Source: Bacteroidota bacterium
Lineage (GTDB): Bacteria; Bacteroidota; Bacteroidia; Chitinophagales; Chitinophagaceae
DNA length: 64,000 nt
Direction: 5' to 3'
NCBI GenBank assembly: GCA_023424015.1
Contig: JAFAEM010000016.1
Location: 1-64,000 of the forward strand
Shown here: piece after piece, positions 44,159 through 53,774 of the stretch
How positions within the stretch are numbered: the stretch's first letter is position 1
Layout: every line of letters begins with the position of its first letter
Position numbers and translations under genes: made by a program
Notes under the pieces: generated by a model
The model's database searches: none
Told to the model about the DNA's origin: nothing
The model's input: only the letters and a program-made list of their open reading frames with translations

Positions 44159-45013
44159 TCACAAGTTCTTTAGTTGTTCGATTTTGGCTGCAAAATAAGA
44201 GCTTTTGGGGGGATTAAGCAAACTTAATTTCTGGTAAACTTCAATCGCCCTGGACGCATTTCCCTGCTTTTCCCATACCTCGGCCATCGCCTCTGTAACT
44301 ACTTCGCGATCATTAATGGACACCTCTGCGAGCCTTTCCACCTTTTGCTCATCCTGCTGACTTACCGTCGACACGATCTCGGATACCGGTACTTTTTTCA
44401 GGACCTTCAGCCACTCCGTAAAACTTTTCAGTTGCTTCCCCAGTTTGTCCTCCGGCTTTACCTCTTCCGCCACCTGTATGCCCTGTGAAGCAAAATAGTC
44501 GATCGTATGATAAGGTTCGAAAGTTAGTTCAGTATTTGAAACGTCAACGGGTTCAAACTTGAATTTTGGTAACTCAAGTGGTTTTTCACCTATGGCTTCT
44601 TCCACTACAACCGTTGTGTCGTCTTCTATTCCTTCATCTCCACCAGCCACCAGGACTTCACCGGCTATTTCTTCTTCCTCGCTTACCACTGGGTCTCCGC
44701 CTGCTTTTTCTTCTACTTCTTCACTGCCTTGAGCCGGCGTTTCACGCGTTTCGGGGATAATAGTTTCGATGATTCCGGTTTCGTTCAACAGATGATCAAA
44801 CCAGACAGGGTTTTGAAAATAAAGGGAAGCTTTTTGAATATGTTCCTCAACGAGGGGCGATTGTTCCTGTTTTAGCTTTTTGGCCAGCAGAAATTTCGCG
44901 GGTCCAAAAAATGGATACCGGTTGGTCACCTGTTTCAGTTCCTCCGTATCACACTCATAAAGTGAATACCCGCCAGTAATTGATTTGGTTATTTCATCGA
45001 CAGTAAGATTCAT
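44159..45013 (-). CDS. conserved hypothetical protein with acidic linker and TPR-like end
   Basis: A protein of 284 residues from ATG 45013 (an ATG at 45019 adds two residues). The N-terminal 90 residues are helical (CDTEELKQVTNRYPFFGPAKFLLAKKLK). A long Glu/Val/Pro-rich low-complexity segment covers about 90-150. The C-terminal helices (MAEVWEKQGNASRAIEVYQKLSLLNPPKSSYFAAKIEQL) look like one or two TPR units, suggesting protein binding. No signal peptide. Genes of this type occupy the slot between lptE and secG in related genomes as far as I recall. Function unknown. Confidence 0.78.
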   Translation of the reverse strand: MNLTVDEITKSITGGYSLYECDTEELKQVTNRYPFFGPAKFLLAKKLKQEQSPLVEEHIQKASLYFQNPVWFDHLLNETGIIETIIPETRETPAQGSEEVEEKAGGDPVVSEEEEIAGEVLVAGGDEGIEDDTTVVVEEAIGEKPLELPKFKFEPVDVSNTELTFEPYHTIDYFASQGIQVAEEVKPEDKLGKQLKSFTEWLKVLKKVPVSEIVSTVSQQDEQKVERLAEVSINDREVVTEAMAEVWEKQGNASRAIEVYQKLSLLNPPKSSYFAAKIEQLKNL

Positions 45014-45079
45014 GGCCACAAGGTAAGAAATTGACCGTTAACCCCGCTTCTGTCTGCAGGGCTCTATATCTTAAAATTA

Positions 45080-45667
45080 TTACCAATTAGAAAATATCCT
45101 GTTGAAGATATCATCAGTCAGGCCCCTTATGATGTCCTCACCGAGTTCGGCCTCCGCCTGCTGGATCGATTTGTTACCGGAAAATTCAAAGTTTCGGCTG
45201 ATGTCGTACTCCTGGGTTTTATTGGCTTTCTGATCGTTCAGGATCACATGTACCGTTACGGTAAGACGGTTAGTGGCGACATCGCGGCCACCAGTTTGAG
45301 TGCTGGTAATACCAGATGTGCTAAAAGAATAGTTTGAAATATGCCCTCTGATCTCCCAGTCAGCATTGTCGTTATTCGTTTGAGAGAGTTTTGTCTGCCC
45401 CACGATCTTTTGCCGCAGGCGATCGGTAAGCCTTGGGCTCAGCTGCGGGTTTACATAAGGCGCTTTATTCTCGATAAAATTCACCTTCACAGTCTTAATG
45501 CTGTCAGGGATCGATACATCGCGGATAGAGTAAACCTTGCAACCGCTGTTGATCGTACTCAGCCAGAAGAGTCCTGCTGCAGCGAGAGCAAAACAGCATA
45601 AGCCAGCATGCAAACTGCGGCGTAAAGAAAGTCCTTTATGCTTTTTTCCCGGTTGTTTGTGTCGCAT
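45080..45667 (-). CDS. lptE: LptE-like LPS-assembly lipoprotein
   Basis: A protein of 195 residues. A basic N-terminus leads to a hydrophobic stretch and lipobox TINSGC. The mature part has VYSIRDVSIPDSIKTVKVNFI, LSPRLTDRLRQKIVGQTKL and DWEIRGHISNYSFS, the secretin-like fold of LptE, which plugs the LptD barrel. ATG 45667 is preceded by AGGA at good spacing; ATGs at 45688 and 45697 overlap the end of the regulator gene. Translational coupling with the sigma-54 regulator is likely. Confidence 0.83.
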   Translation of the reverse strand: MRHKQPGKKHKGLSLRRSLHAGLCCFALAAAGLFWLSTINSGCKVYSIRDVSIPDSIKTVKVNFIENKAPYVNPQLSPRLTDRLRQKIVGQTKLSQTNNDNADWEIRGHISNYSFSTSGITSTQTGGRDVATNRLTVTVHVILNDQKANKTQEYDISRNFEFSGNKSIQQAEAELGEDIIRGLTDDIFNRIFSNW

Positions 45668-45680
45668 GGTCGATTTCCTG

Positions 45681-46922
45681 TTATTCATCAATATCATATT
45701 CCTTCAATTTGCGGTACAAGGTTCGTTCACTAATGCCCAGGTCAAGTGCCGCGTCCTTTCTTTTGCTCTTATGTTTTTTCAATGCTTTTATGATCAGTTC
45801 CTTTTCCTTATCCATGATGTTCAGGCTTTCCTCCACTTCTTCATGATCATGAATATCATTGTTCATGATGACGGGTTGCACAGCCTGTTGCGGTGCGGGG
45901 TGTACCTGTGGTACCAGGTAAGGATGCAGGTTATCACCCGACTTAAGTTCTTTTAGCTCGTTGATAAACGCGTGATCCTTCGAAGCTATCGACGGGTTTT
46001 GCAGGATCTCAAGAAACATCCGTTTCAGTTCCGTTACATCCTTCTTCATATCGAAAAAGAGCTTGTACAGGATTTCTCTTTCGCTACTAAGATCCTGCGC
46101 AGCCGCATGTTGGGAGGTCAGCGCCGGCAGGCGGTTGTTTGAATAGGGTTGAAGGAACTTGTTGAGGTCTTTAACCGTGATATTCTTGTCTTCCGAGAGA
46201 ACCGACATTTGCTCTGCAATGTTCTTCAATTCACGCACATTGCCGGGCCAGGGATAGTTAATTAACACGTTTTTCGCTTCCTCGTCCAGCTGTATCGATT
46301 GTGTTTTGTATTTGTCGGCAAAATCGGCAGCGAATTTCCGGAATAGTATATGGACATCTTCCTTCCGGTCGCGCAACGCAGGCACGCGTATGGGAACGGT
46401 GCTCAAACGATAGTACAGGTCTTCGCGGAACTTTCCTTGTTGTACCAGTTGAAACAGGTCTTTATTGGTAGCGGCTATCACACGAACATCGGTTTTTTGA
46501 ACCTTACTGGAGCCCACGCGGATGTACTCACCCGCTTCAAGAACACGCAGCAAACGGGCCTGGGTACCCAGCGGCATTTCCCCGATCTCGTCGAGGAAAA
46601 TAGTGCCGCCATTTACGGTTTCAAAATATCCTTTGCGTGAATCAACAGCGCCGGTAAATGAACCCTTCTCGTGACCAAATAATTCTGAATCGATCGTTCC
46701 TTCCGGTATCGCGCCGCAGTTGACGGCAATAAAGGGATTGTGTTTACGGTTGGAAAGTGAATGAATGATCAGGGAAAAAGCTTCTTTACCAACCCCGCTT
46801 TCTCCATTTATCAGCACGGTCAGATCGGTATTGGCAACTTGTGCCGCTACCTGCAACGCATAGTTTAGTGCGGGCGAGTTACCAATGATCCCAAACCGGT
46901 TTTTTATTGATTGAATATCCAT
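45681..46922 (-). CDS. sigma-54-dependent transcriptional regulator without receiver domain
   Basis: A protein of 413 residues. The AAA+ domain starts almost at residue 1: GESGVGKE (Walker A), KGSFTGA (GAFTGA-type loop that contacts sigma-54), GGTIFLDEIGE (Walker B), and the sensor region YPWPGNVRELKN. A Fis-type HTH ends the protein (KDAALDLGISERTLYRKLKEYDI). There is no N-terminal receiver, GAF or PAS domain, so activation must come by another route or expression level. It sits between miaB and lptE. Confidence 0.92.
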   Translation of the reverse strand: MDIQSIKNRFGIIGNSPALNYALQVAAQVANTDLTVLINGESGVGKEAFSLIIHSLSNRKHNPFIAVNCGAIPEGTIDSELFGHEKGSFTGAVDSRKGYFETVNGGTIFLDEIGEMPLGTQARLLRVLEAGEYIRVGSSKVQKTDVRVIAATNKDLFQLVQQGKFREDLYYRLSTVPIRVPALRDRKEDVHILFRKFAADFADKYKTQSIQLDEEAKNVLINYPWPGNVRELKNIAEQMSVLSEDKNITVKDLNKFLQPYSNNRLPALTSQHAAAQDLSSEREILYKLFFDMKKDVTELKRMFLEILQNPSIASKDHAFINELKELKSGDNLHPYLVPQVHPAPQQAVQPVIMNNDIHDHEEVEESLNIMDKEKELIIKALKKHKSKRKDAALDLGISERTLYRKLKEYDIDE

Positions 46923-46955
46923 AATAGTCTGCTTCGGTCAACGATTTAAGTCGTT

Positions 46956-48380
46956 CTAAAATCCTGTTATTTCACCTAATAATGTTCCCTGGGTGCAGTT
47001 TAATGTTTTTACATAAACATAATCACCCGCATTATAGTTGAATGTTCCTTTCGGAAAGATCATCACTTTATTTTCCGAGGTTCTTCCCATCCAGTCCTCA
47101 TCACTTTTTTTGCTGCTTCCTTCGATCAGTACTTTGAAAACTTTTCCCAAATCGGCCTGGTTGCTCTGGAGTGAAAGCCTGTTTTGCAGTTCCACGATCT
47201 CCGCGAGTCTTCTTTTCTTGATCTCTTCCGGTATATCGTCTTTATATCTGCGCTGTGCCAGGGTGCCCGGCCGTTCGCTGTAAAAGAACATATAGGAATA
47301 ATCGTATTTCGAGTATTCCATAATGCTTAATGTCGCCCGGTGATCTTCTTCTGTTTCGGTACAAAACCCGGCGATGATATCGCTGCTGATACCACAGCCA
47401 GGAAGAATTTCCCTCACACGGTCAATCTTATTCATATACCATTCGCGGGTATAGGTCCGGTTCATCAGTTGCAGGATCCGGCTCGAACCGCTTTGAACGG
47501 GTAAATGAATATTATTGCAAATATTTTCATACCGGGCCATCGTGTACAACACTTCGTCGGTAATGTCTTTGGGATGTGAGGTAGAAAAACGAACCCGTAA
47601 TAAAGGCGAGATCAGTGCAACTTTTTCCAGCAGCTTTGCAAACGTGACTGGTATTCCGCCCGGGCCTTCGGCTTCATAATAGGAGTCTACGTTTTGGCCC
47701 AGCAGGGTCACCTCACGATAACCGTTTTCAAAAAGTTCGCGGCACTCCTGTATAATGCTTTCTGAATCGCGGCTTCTTTCCCTTCCGCGCGTGAAGGGCA
47801 CCACGCAAAATGAGCACATGTTATTACAACCGCGCATGATGCTTACAAATGCCGAAATGCCATTGCTGTTGAGTCGTACGGGAGAGATATCGGCGTAGGT
47901 CTCGTCGCGGCTTAACAGGACGTTGATAGCACGTTGGCCCGATTCGGCTTCCTCCACCAATCCCGGCAGAGAGCGGTATGCATCGGGTCCTACAACGATA
48001 TCGACCAGTTTTTCCTCTTCTAGAAATTTCGCTTTCAGGCGTTCAGCCATACATCCCAACACACCAACCAGGGTGCCTGGTTTCTTTTTTTTCAGCTTGC
48101 GAAACTCGGTCAGGCGTTTACGAACAGTCTGTTCCGCTTTCTCCCGTATCGAGCAGGTGTTTACAAAGATCAGGTCGGCTTCGTCCACATTCCTGGTGGC
48201 GCCAAAACCTTCTTTATGAAGGATGGAAGCCACCACTTCGCTATCTGCGAAATTCATGGCGCAGCCATAGCTTTCTATATAAAACCTCTTGCGGTATGCA
48301 GCCGGGTCATTTTCAAAGGGCGCAAAAGCCTCCCCCTGGCGGGCTTCATCATGTTTCTTCTGTATCAGCGATTCAAGCAT
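46956..48380 (-). CDS. miaB: tRNA-2-methylthio-N6-dimethylallyladenosine synthase
   Basis: A radical-SAM methylthiotransferase of about 474 residues. N-terminal UPF0004 domain with three Cys (ESYGCAMNFADSE, NTCSIREKAEQ, GVLGCMAERL) binding the auxiliary cluster; radical SAM motif CNNMCSFCVVPFTRGRERSR; C-terminal TRAM domain ending GDYVYVKTLNCTQGTLLGE. It converts i6A37 to ms2i6A37 in tRNA. ATG 48380 (MLESLIQKK) is preferred to 48419, which adds 13 residues. Leads the minus-strand run to the sigma-54 regulator and lptE. Confidence 0.94.
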   Translation of the reverse strand: MLESLIQKKHDEARQGEAFAPFENDPAAYRKRFYIESYGCAMNFADSEVVASILHKEGFGATRNVDEADLIFVNTCSIREKAEQTVRKRLTEFRKLKKKKPGTLVGVLGCMAERLKAKFLEEEKLVDIVVGPDAYRSLPGLVEEAESGQRAINVLLSRDETYADISPVRLNSNGISAFVSIMRGCNNMCSFCVVPFTRGRERSRDSESIIQECRELFENGYREVTLLGQNVDSYYEAEGPGGIPVTFAKLLEKVALISPLLRVRFSTSHPKDITDEVLYTMARYENICNNIHLPVQSGSSRILQLMNRTYTREWYMNKIDRVREILPGCGISSDIIAGFCTETEEDHRATLSIMEYSKYDYSYMFFYSERPGTLAQRRYKDDIPEEIKKRRLAEIVELQNRLSLQSNQADLGKVFKVLIEGSSKKSDEDWMGRTSENKVMIFPKGTFNYNAGDYVYVKTLNCTQGTLLGEITGF

Positions 48381-48507
48381 TCTCTCAGGTGTATTTTGCC
48401 GGGCAAAGCCGGGACGCAAATATACAGCAAACCTTGAGAATTTCTGACAGGATGTCAGTTTTAAAGCGTGTTAAAGCTATCTAGTGGTCTGTAAGAAGTT
48501 AAAAAAG

Positions 48508-48580
48508 AGCGGAAAACGGGACTCGAACCCGCCACCTACAGCTTGGGAAGCTGTCGCTCTACCAGATGAGCTATTTCCGC
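48508..48580 (-). tRNA. tRNA-Gly (anticodon CCC)
   Basis: A 73-nt cloverleaf on the minus strand: acceptor GCGGAAA/TTTCCGC, discriminator T, anticodon stem ACAGC/GCTGT with loop TTCCCAA (anticodon CCC), T arm GGCGGGTTCGAGTCCCG. No CCA encoded. Confidence 0.95.
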
Positions 48581-48602
48581 ACTACAATAAATCTACGAAA
48601 AA

Positions 48603-49118
48603 TTAAGGATTGACTTCCAGCCTGATCCGGTTTTTGAGCCAGCTGCTTTTTACAGGTACGATCCAGTTATTTTCCAGCTCTTCGCGGGTTTGTACCAGGT
48701 TATTAAAGTAAAGGGTATCGCTGTCAATAAACCCGTTGTCGGCAGCATATTGCAACTGGGCAAGGGGAAGCATCTGGATTTTGTTCTTAACCACAAAAGC
48801 CAGCGTAGTGCGGTCGAACATACTGACCCCAAATCGTTGTTCGATCTCTTTTATGAATCGCACGGAGCTATCGGTACTGCAACCGCTGACGCCGGTAGCC
48901 GTTTCATCGGCCATCAGGATGATAAACTGGCCAAAGAATAAATAGCCTGTAGCTTTTACAGGCGCGCCATGGCTTTTCCATTCCGCTGTAAACTGGTTAA
49001 CCTGGCTTTCAATTTCTATGGCTTCGCCGATGGAAAACACCCGGCTGGCCTGGTAGATCCAAACTCTTGATTGGGGATGAAAATCAGGTGCCAGCAGAGA
49101 TTTATATTCGAGGTTCAT
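48603..49118 (-). CDS. conserved Bacteroidota protein of unknown function
   Basis: A protein of 171 residues, soluble, no signal. HPQSRVWIYQASRVFSIGEA, FIILMADETATGVSGCSTDSSVRFIKEIE and GVSMFDRTTLAFVVKNKIQ are conserved-looking motifs I associate with a Bacteroidota family often labelled ABC transporter ATPase; it has no Walker A, Walker B or signature motif, so that name is wrong. ATG 49118 (MNLEYKSLL) is preferred over 49157. Neighbour of the CCG-domain Fe-S protein gene on the same strand. Confidence 0.75.
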   Translation of the reverse strand: MNLEYKSLLAPDFHPQSRVWIYQASRVFSIGEAIEIESQVNQFTAEWKSHGAPVKATGYLFFGQFIILMADETATGVSGCSTDSSVRFIKEIEQRFGVSMFDRTTLAFVVKNKIQMLPLAQLQYAADNGFIDSDTLYFNNLVQTREELENNWIVPVKSSWLKNRIRLEVNP

Positions 49119-49224
49119 ATTTCTATTTTGTATTATGATGTGAGTGTAAAAATACAAAAGAAAAACAGGACATCCTGTGGGAAGAGGCGCGTGCAGGTAA
49201 AATGATGAATAGGTAATAATAGCT

Positions 49225-50004
49225 TTATTCGAGGCTGGCCGCTACCAGTTCGGCCACATCCAGCACTTGTACCGAGTCTTCTTTTTCAGCGAGCTTCACG
49301 CCATCGGTCAGCATGGTATTGCAAAAAGGACAGGCGGCTGCAACAATATTGGCACCAGAGCCTATCGCTTCATTACTTCTTTCGATATTGATCCGGGTTG
49401 AACCTTTTTCTTCTTCCTTGAACATTTGCGCACCACCTGCGCCACAGCATAAACCGTTGCTTCGGCATCTTTTCATTTCCACCAGCTCCGCATCCAGCGC
49501 TTCCAGTACTTTACGGGGTGCTTCATAGATATCATTTGCCCGTCCGAGATAGCAGCTGTCGTGGTATGTAATCTTTTTTCCTTTAAAAACACCACCTTCT
49601 TTCAGTTTTATTTTTCCCTCATCGATCATCTGTTGCAGGAAGACGGTATGATGGATCACTTCATAACTTCCTCCCAGCACAGGGTACTCGTTTTTGAAAA
49701 TATTGAAGCAATGGGGGCAGGCGGTTACTATTTTTTTGATCCCGTAATTATTAAGGACCTGGATATTCTGGTATGCCATCATCTGGAACATGAACTCATT
49801 GCCTGCCCGGCGTGCGGGGTCGCCAGTACACATTTCCTCCTTACCGAGGATAGCATAATTGATCTTCAGTTTATCCAATATCGTAACAAAAGCTTTGGTG
49901 ATTTTTTGAGCACGTTGATCAAAACTACCTGAGCAACCCACCCAAAACAGGACTTCAGGAGATTGACCATTGGCAAATAATTCAGCAACAGTTGGAATAT
50001 TCAT
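49225..50004 (-). CDS. CCG-domain (Fe-S)-binding protein, LutA/HdrB-like
   Basis: A protein of 259 residues with two cysteine-rich CCG domains: WVGCSGSFDQRAQK plus CPHCFNIFKNEYP, and HDSCYLGRANDIYEAPR plus CRSNGLCCGAGGAQMF. These bind unusual 4Fe-4S clusters or form disulfide-reducing sites as in HdrB, GlpC/LutA and SdhE. It probably receives electrons from the membrane Fe-S protein encoded at 53775-55100. Three unrelated genes lie between the two. Confidence 0.88.
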   Translation of the reverse strand: MNIPTVAELFANGQSPEVLFWVGCSGSFDQRAQKITKAFVTILDKLKINYAILGKEEMCTGDPARRAGNEFMFQMMAYQNIQVLNNYGIKKIVTACPHCFNIFKNEYPVLGGSYEVIHHTVFLQQMIDEGKIKLKEGGVFKGKKITYHDSCYLGRANDIYEAPRKVLEALDAELVEMKRCRSNGLCCGAGGAQMFKEEEKGSTRINIERSNEAIGSGANIVAAACPFCNTMLTDGVKLAEKEDSVQVLDVAELVAASLE

Positions 50005-50302
50005 GAACAGGGAAAAGTTTTCATGGCAATGTTACGAATAAAATAAGGCAACAGGTAATCTATTCCAGTTTTTAAGGCAAGGCCAGTGATTAAGCTGAGC
50101 GCTTCCAGGATTGTTGTCAGGCTTTCTATTTTGAAATCTTTTCTTTCTGCTGCTGACAGGAGCTACGATCGTTGAGGTTAAAAATAAAACCGGGAGACTG
50201 AGGCATAATTTCTCACAAAAACTGGTTATTTCATTAATATAACCAGCCAGCAATAAATTACCAAAAAATAAAGAGCTCAATGGCTATTTTTGCCGGCATA
50301 CG

Positions 50303-51343
50303 ATGAGACTGAGGAATTTTTTCTTACGATTAACCAACTGGGAACTATGGAACTTTTACTTGTTGTATGCTCCCATCAGCCCTGTCTGGTTTTGGTATTG
50401 TCTGCGGAGCCGGTCATTCTGGTTCTTTAGTTCATCCAATCCCACCATCACATTTGGCGGATTTGAGGGTGAAGGGAAGAAGGAAATGTATGACCAGTTG
50501 CCAGCAGACCTGGTCCCCCGAACGATCTATATCATGCATGACTGGCCTTTCAGTGAAGTAAAAAAGAGAATGGAGGAAGCCGGCTTTACCTTTCCCTTCA
50601 TTGTGAAGCCGGATGTGGGTATGAAAGGCATCCTGTTTCGCAAGATCGAAAACGAGGAACAACTTTTAAAGTATCACGAACGTATTCCCGTCGAGTATAT
50701 CATCCAGGACCTGATCGAGTTGCCTGTTGAGGTTAGTGTGTTCTATTATCGACTTCCTTATGAGAAAAAAGGAGTGGTCAGCGGCTTTATCGACAAAGAA
50801 CTTTTACAGGTAAAAGGTGATGGGAGCAGGACATTGAAGCAACTCATCGAAATACATCCAAGGGCCAAATTCAGGATGGAAGAAATGGAGCATCGTCATG
50901 GTCACCGTTTCGACCGGGTGATCCCTGATGGTGAAACATTTTATCTTTCCTATGCAGGTAATCACAACCGTGGCGCGCATTTTACCAACCTACATAAAGA
51001 GATCAACCAACGTATGCACGAGGTGTTTGATGAATTGAGTCATCATACTTCTTTTTATTATGGCAGGTATGACATCAAGACCGCATCACTTGAGGAACTA
51101 AAACAAGGTAAAAATTTTCAGATCATTGAGTTTAACGGTTGCGGCGCCGAACCCAATCATATCTACGATTGTGGAATGAGTATCTGGCAGGCTTATGGCG
51201 TCCTGCTCACGCACTGGAAGGCTTTATTTAAAATCAGTCGTTACAATCACAGGAACGGAACGCCTTACTGGTCCTTCAAAAGAGGGTGGAATTTTCTCAG
51301 GCAGGCGCGTGCACATTTCAGGATGCTGGAGAAATTTGACTAG
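50303..51343 (+). CDS. ATP-grasp protein
   Basis: A protein of 346 residues. After an aromatic N-terminal region (FYLLYAPISPVWFWY) comes an ATP-grasp core: FPFIVKPDVGMKGILFRKI (Lys binding ATP), VEYIIQDLIELPVEVSVFYYR, and QIIEFNGCGAEPNHIYD with the metal-binding Glu and Asn. Members ligate an acid to an amine or thiol via an acyl phosphate, as in D-Ala-D-Ala ligase. The substrate is unknown. A possible promoter element TATTTTTG lies at 50285-50292, leaving a very short leader. Confidence 0.83.
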   Translation: MRLRNFFLRLTNWELWNFYLLYAPISPVWFWYCLRSRSFWFFSSSNPTITFGGFEGEGKKEMYDQLPADLVPRTIYIMHDWPFSEVKKRMEEAGFTFPFIVKPDVGMKGILFRKIENEEQLLKYHERIPVEYIIQDLIELPVEVSVFYYRLPYEKKGVVSGFIDKELLQVKGDGSRTLKQLIEIHPRAKFRMEEMEHRHGHRFDRVIPDGETFYLSYAGNHNRGAHFTNLHKEINQRMHEVFDELSHHTSFYYGRYDIKTASLEELKQGKNFQIIEFNGCGAEPNHIYDCGMSIWQAYGVLLTHWKALFKISRYNHRNGTPYWSFKRGWNFLRQARAHFRMLEKFD

Positions 51344-51443
51344 TCGGGTAACTGGCGACTGAGGTTTGATCTCACTTGAATTTGCACAACGCTTCCGATC
51401 CACTAACTCAAACTGGACGATCACTTCTTCGTATTTTCGCCGC

Positions 51444-52178
51444 ATGCACCCTTTATTGAAAATCTTTTTTACGGGTATGCTGGTCAGTTTCCTGGGGTCG
51501 CTCCCACTGGGCACATTGAATGTGGCAGCTATGCAGATCTCGGTATCTGATGGCATTTATGCGGCAATTCTTTTTTCAATTGGGTCATTAACGGCTGAAA
51601 TTATTTATGTCAGGCTCTCACTGGTGGCCATGGACTGGATCAGGAAGCAGGAAAAAATATTTCGTATCCTGGAATGGGTAACCCTTGCCATCGTGCTGGC
51701 CCTGGCCGCAACCAGCTATTATGCCGCGTTGCATCCTTCTGTTGGAAAGAATGTAATACTGAGTGGCAATATGCCCAACCTGCTCCTGGGTTTCACCATG
51801 AGCGCAGTCAATCCCATACAAATTCCATTCTGGTTTGGCTGGAGCACTGTTCTTTTTACCAAAAAAATACTTCTTCCTCGCAATGATCATTATAACACTT
51901 ATATCATTGGCATCGGTATTGGTACATTTATCGGCAACCTGATCTTTATTTTTGGTGGCCGCCTGATCGCCGACAAGATCAATAACAACCAGCATGTTCT
52001 CAACTGGATCATCGGCAGCATATTTTTGATCACAGCCATTGTTCAGATATGGAAGATGAGCCGAAAGAAAGGTGCGGTCAATCAACTGGAGCATCCGGAA
52101 GAGATGACCAGCCATATCGAGGCTAAAATGGGTAAGCTGGAGGGGAAGTTTGATAAATTCTCAACCAAAGATCATTAG
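51444..52178 (+). CDS. LysE-family transporter
   Basis: A membrane protein of 244 residues with six helices. FTGMLVSFLGSLPLGTLNVAAMQISV carries the G-x-x-x-P-G-P-like turn of LysE/RhtB amino acid exporters (here SLPLGTLN), with helices at about 5-28, 38-60, 69-90, 108-130, 146-170 and 178-198, then a charged tail. ATG 51444 gives a family-like start; an ATG at 51366 would add 26 polar residues. It follows the ATP-grasp gene by about 100 bp. Confidence 0.82.
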   Translation: MHPLLKIFFTGMLVSFLGSLPLGTLNVAAMQISVSDGIYAAILFSIGSLTAEIIYVRLSLVAMDWIRKQEKIFRILEWVTLAIVLALAATSYYAALHPSVGKNVILSGNMPNLLLGFTMSAVNPIQIPFWFGWSTVLFTKKILLPRNDHYNTYIIGIGIGTFIGNLIFIFGGRLIADKINNNQHVLNWIIGSIFLITAIVQIWKMSRKKGAVNQLEHPEEMTSHIEAKMGKLEGKFDKFSTKDH

Positions 52179-52196
52179 TCTGATACCAACCATTCC

Positions 52197-53756
52197 TTAG
52201 TGTGCGGAGATTGTTTCCACATCAGGTATTCCGGCGAGGTGAAGCTCAATATGCTTGTGACGGGCTTTGGTTTTAAATTCATTGATGATCTCTACTACAT
52301 CATAGTCGATATAGACGCTATGCGATCCCTCAATATGCACTACGGAAAAATCAGGTATTTTTTCCAGCTCATCTTTGATCCGTTTCTTGTTGATGAAACT
52401 CACATTGATCGCCAGTCTGAAATAGTAATGGGTGATAGAACCTTCCTTCCGGGTTTGTAAAGTATAACCGGCTTTGTAGGTGTTCTTAAATATAAAGTAG
52501 CCCGCATAGGCCACACCAATTCCGACCCCGATCAGGAGGTCGGTGAAAAGAATGGCAATGATGGTCACAATAAACGGGAGGAATTGCTCGCGCCCGAGCT
52601 TATAAACCGCCTTGATCATTTTTGGTTTTGCGAGGTTATAACCGGTTCTGATCAGTATCACCGACAGTATACAATAGGGGATAAGGTTGAGTATCGATGA
52701 GGCGAAGAACGCAAAGATGAAAATCCATATCCCATGAAATATCGCGGAGAATTTTGTCCTTGCACCGGCTTCCGCATTGGCAGAGCTCCGGACGATAACA
52801 GCTGTAATGGGTAAGCCGCCGATCAGCCCGCTGAAGAAATTGCCAGTGCCCTGTGCGACCAGTTCCCGGTTTTGAGGTGTGATCCGGTTATAAGGATCCA
52901 GTTTATCTACAGCTTCGATACTCAGTAGTGTTTCCAGTGATGCTACCAGGCAGATCACGATCGCTGTTTTCCAGGTAGCCGCATTCGAAAACAACGAATT
53001 GAAATCGGCGAACCTGATTTCTCCAAACATATCGGAAGATACATTTACAAACTGGGAAGGTTTCAGCGCCAGGGCAGGAATGTAGTTTTTAAACAGGAGG
53101 GCCAGCAATACACCAAAGATGACCACCACGAAGGAAGTGGGGAGAAATGATAATTTCCTCGCCAGCGTTTTCTTCCACACGATCAGCAGTAGCAGCGACG
53201 TGATGGCAATGATCACCGCTCCTGGTGAAATGGAATTATAAAGGTTTTTGACATGGCTGAAGCCATGGTTAAATGAGATGACGTTGAACAATTCTCTGGT
53301 CCAGAAATCCGGCTCATCGTATCCCAGCAAAAATGGGATTTGTTTTGAGATCAGCAGGATACCGATGGCAGCCAGCATACCCTTGATTACTGCCGATGGA
53401 ATAAAATGCGTGAAGCCGCCAAGTTTGAAAACACCGAGTAAGATCTGAAGCAAACCCGAGATGGCTACGGCCACAAAAAGTAATTCAATACTCCCTAACT
53501 CAGTCACAGCGGCGGCACATATCGCTGTAAGTCCGGCCGCAGGCCCGCTTACGCTAATATGTGATTTACTGATAATGGCTACTACAATGCCACCCAGGAT
53601 GCCCGCCATCAATCCCGAATAAACAGGCGCGCTGGAGGCGAGTGCAATGCCGAGACAAAGTGGAAGGGCTACAAAAAATACTGTGATACTTGCCTTGAAA
53701 TCGTGTTTCAGAAAGGAAAGAAAATAAAACCGGGCTCTGCGGTTTACGGTGCTCAT
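52197..53756 (-). CDS. SulP-family anion transporter with STAS domain
   Basis: A protein of 519 residues with 10-14 transmembrane helices: DFKASITVFFVALPLCLGIALASSAP, GLMAGILGGIVVAIISKSHISVSGPAAGL (the family signature) and FFSGLIGGLPITAVIVRSSANAEAGARTKFS. A C-terminal STAS-like domain (about 430-519: FSVVHIEGSHSVYIDYDVVEII) ends it. It moves sulfate, bicarbonate or another anion across the inner membrane. Single gene between two Fe-S genes. Confidence 0.92.
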   Translation of the reverse strand: MSTVNRRARFYFLSFLKHDFKASITVFFVALPLCLGIALASSAPVYSGLMAGILGGIVVAIISKSHISVSGPAAGLTAICAAAVTELGSIELLFVAVAISGLLQILLGVFKLGGFTHFIPSAVIKGMLAAIGILLISKQIPFLLGYDEPDFWTRELFNVISFNHGFSHVKNLYNSISPGAVIIAITSLLLLIVWKKTLARKLSFLPTSFVVVIFGVLLALLFKNYIPALALKPSQFVNVSSDMFGEIRFADFNSLFSNAATWKTAIVICLVASLETLLSIEAVDKLDPYNRITPQNRELVAQGTGNFFSGLIGGLPITAVIVRSSANAEAGARTKFSAIFHGIWIFIFAFFASSILNLIPYCILSVILIRTGYNLAKPKMIKAVYKLGREQFLPFIVTIIAILFTDLLIGVGIGVAYAGYFIFKNTYKAGYTLQTRKEGSITHYYFRLAINVSFINKKRIKDELEKIPDFSVVHIEGSHSVYIDYDVVEIINEFKTKARHKHIELHLAGIPDVETISAH

Positions 53757-53774
53757 AGTAAAAAAACTGGTTGT

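Noticed and set aside
44566..44760. Plus-strand Leu/Pro-rich frame inside the 44159-45013 gene
   Set aside because: It is the antisense of the Glu/Val-rich low-complexity segment of the real minus-strand gene.
48603..49118. ABC transporter ATPase name for the gene next to tRNA-Gly
   Set aside because: No Walker A, Walker B or ABC signature motif can be found in the 171 residues.
50285..50292. TATTTTTG as a confident promoter of the ATP-grasp gene
   Set aside because: A matching TTTG element at the proper upstream distance is not visible, so it is only mentioned in the gene entry.
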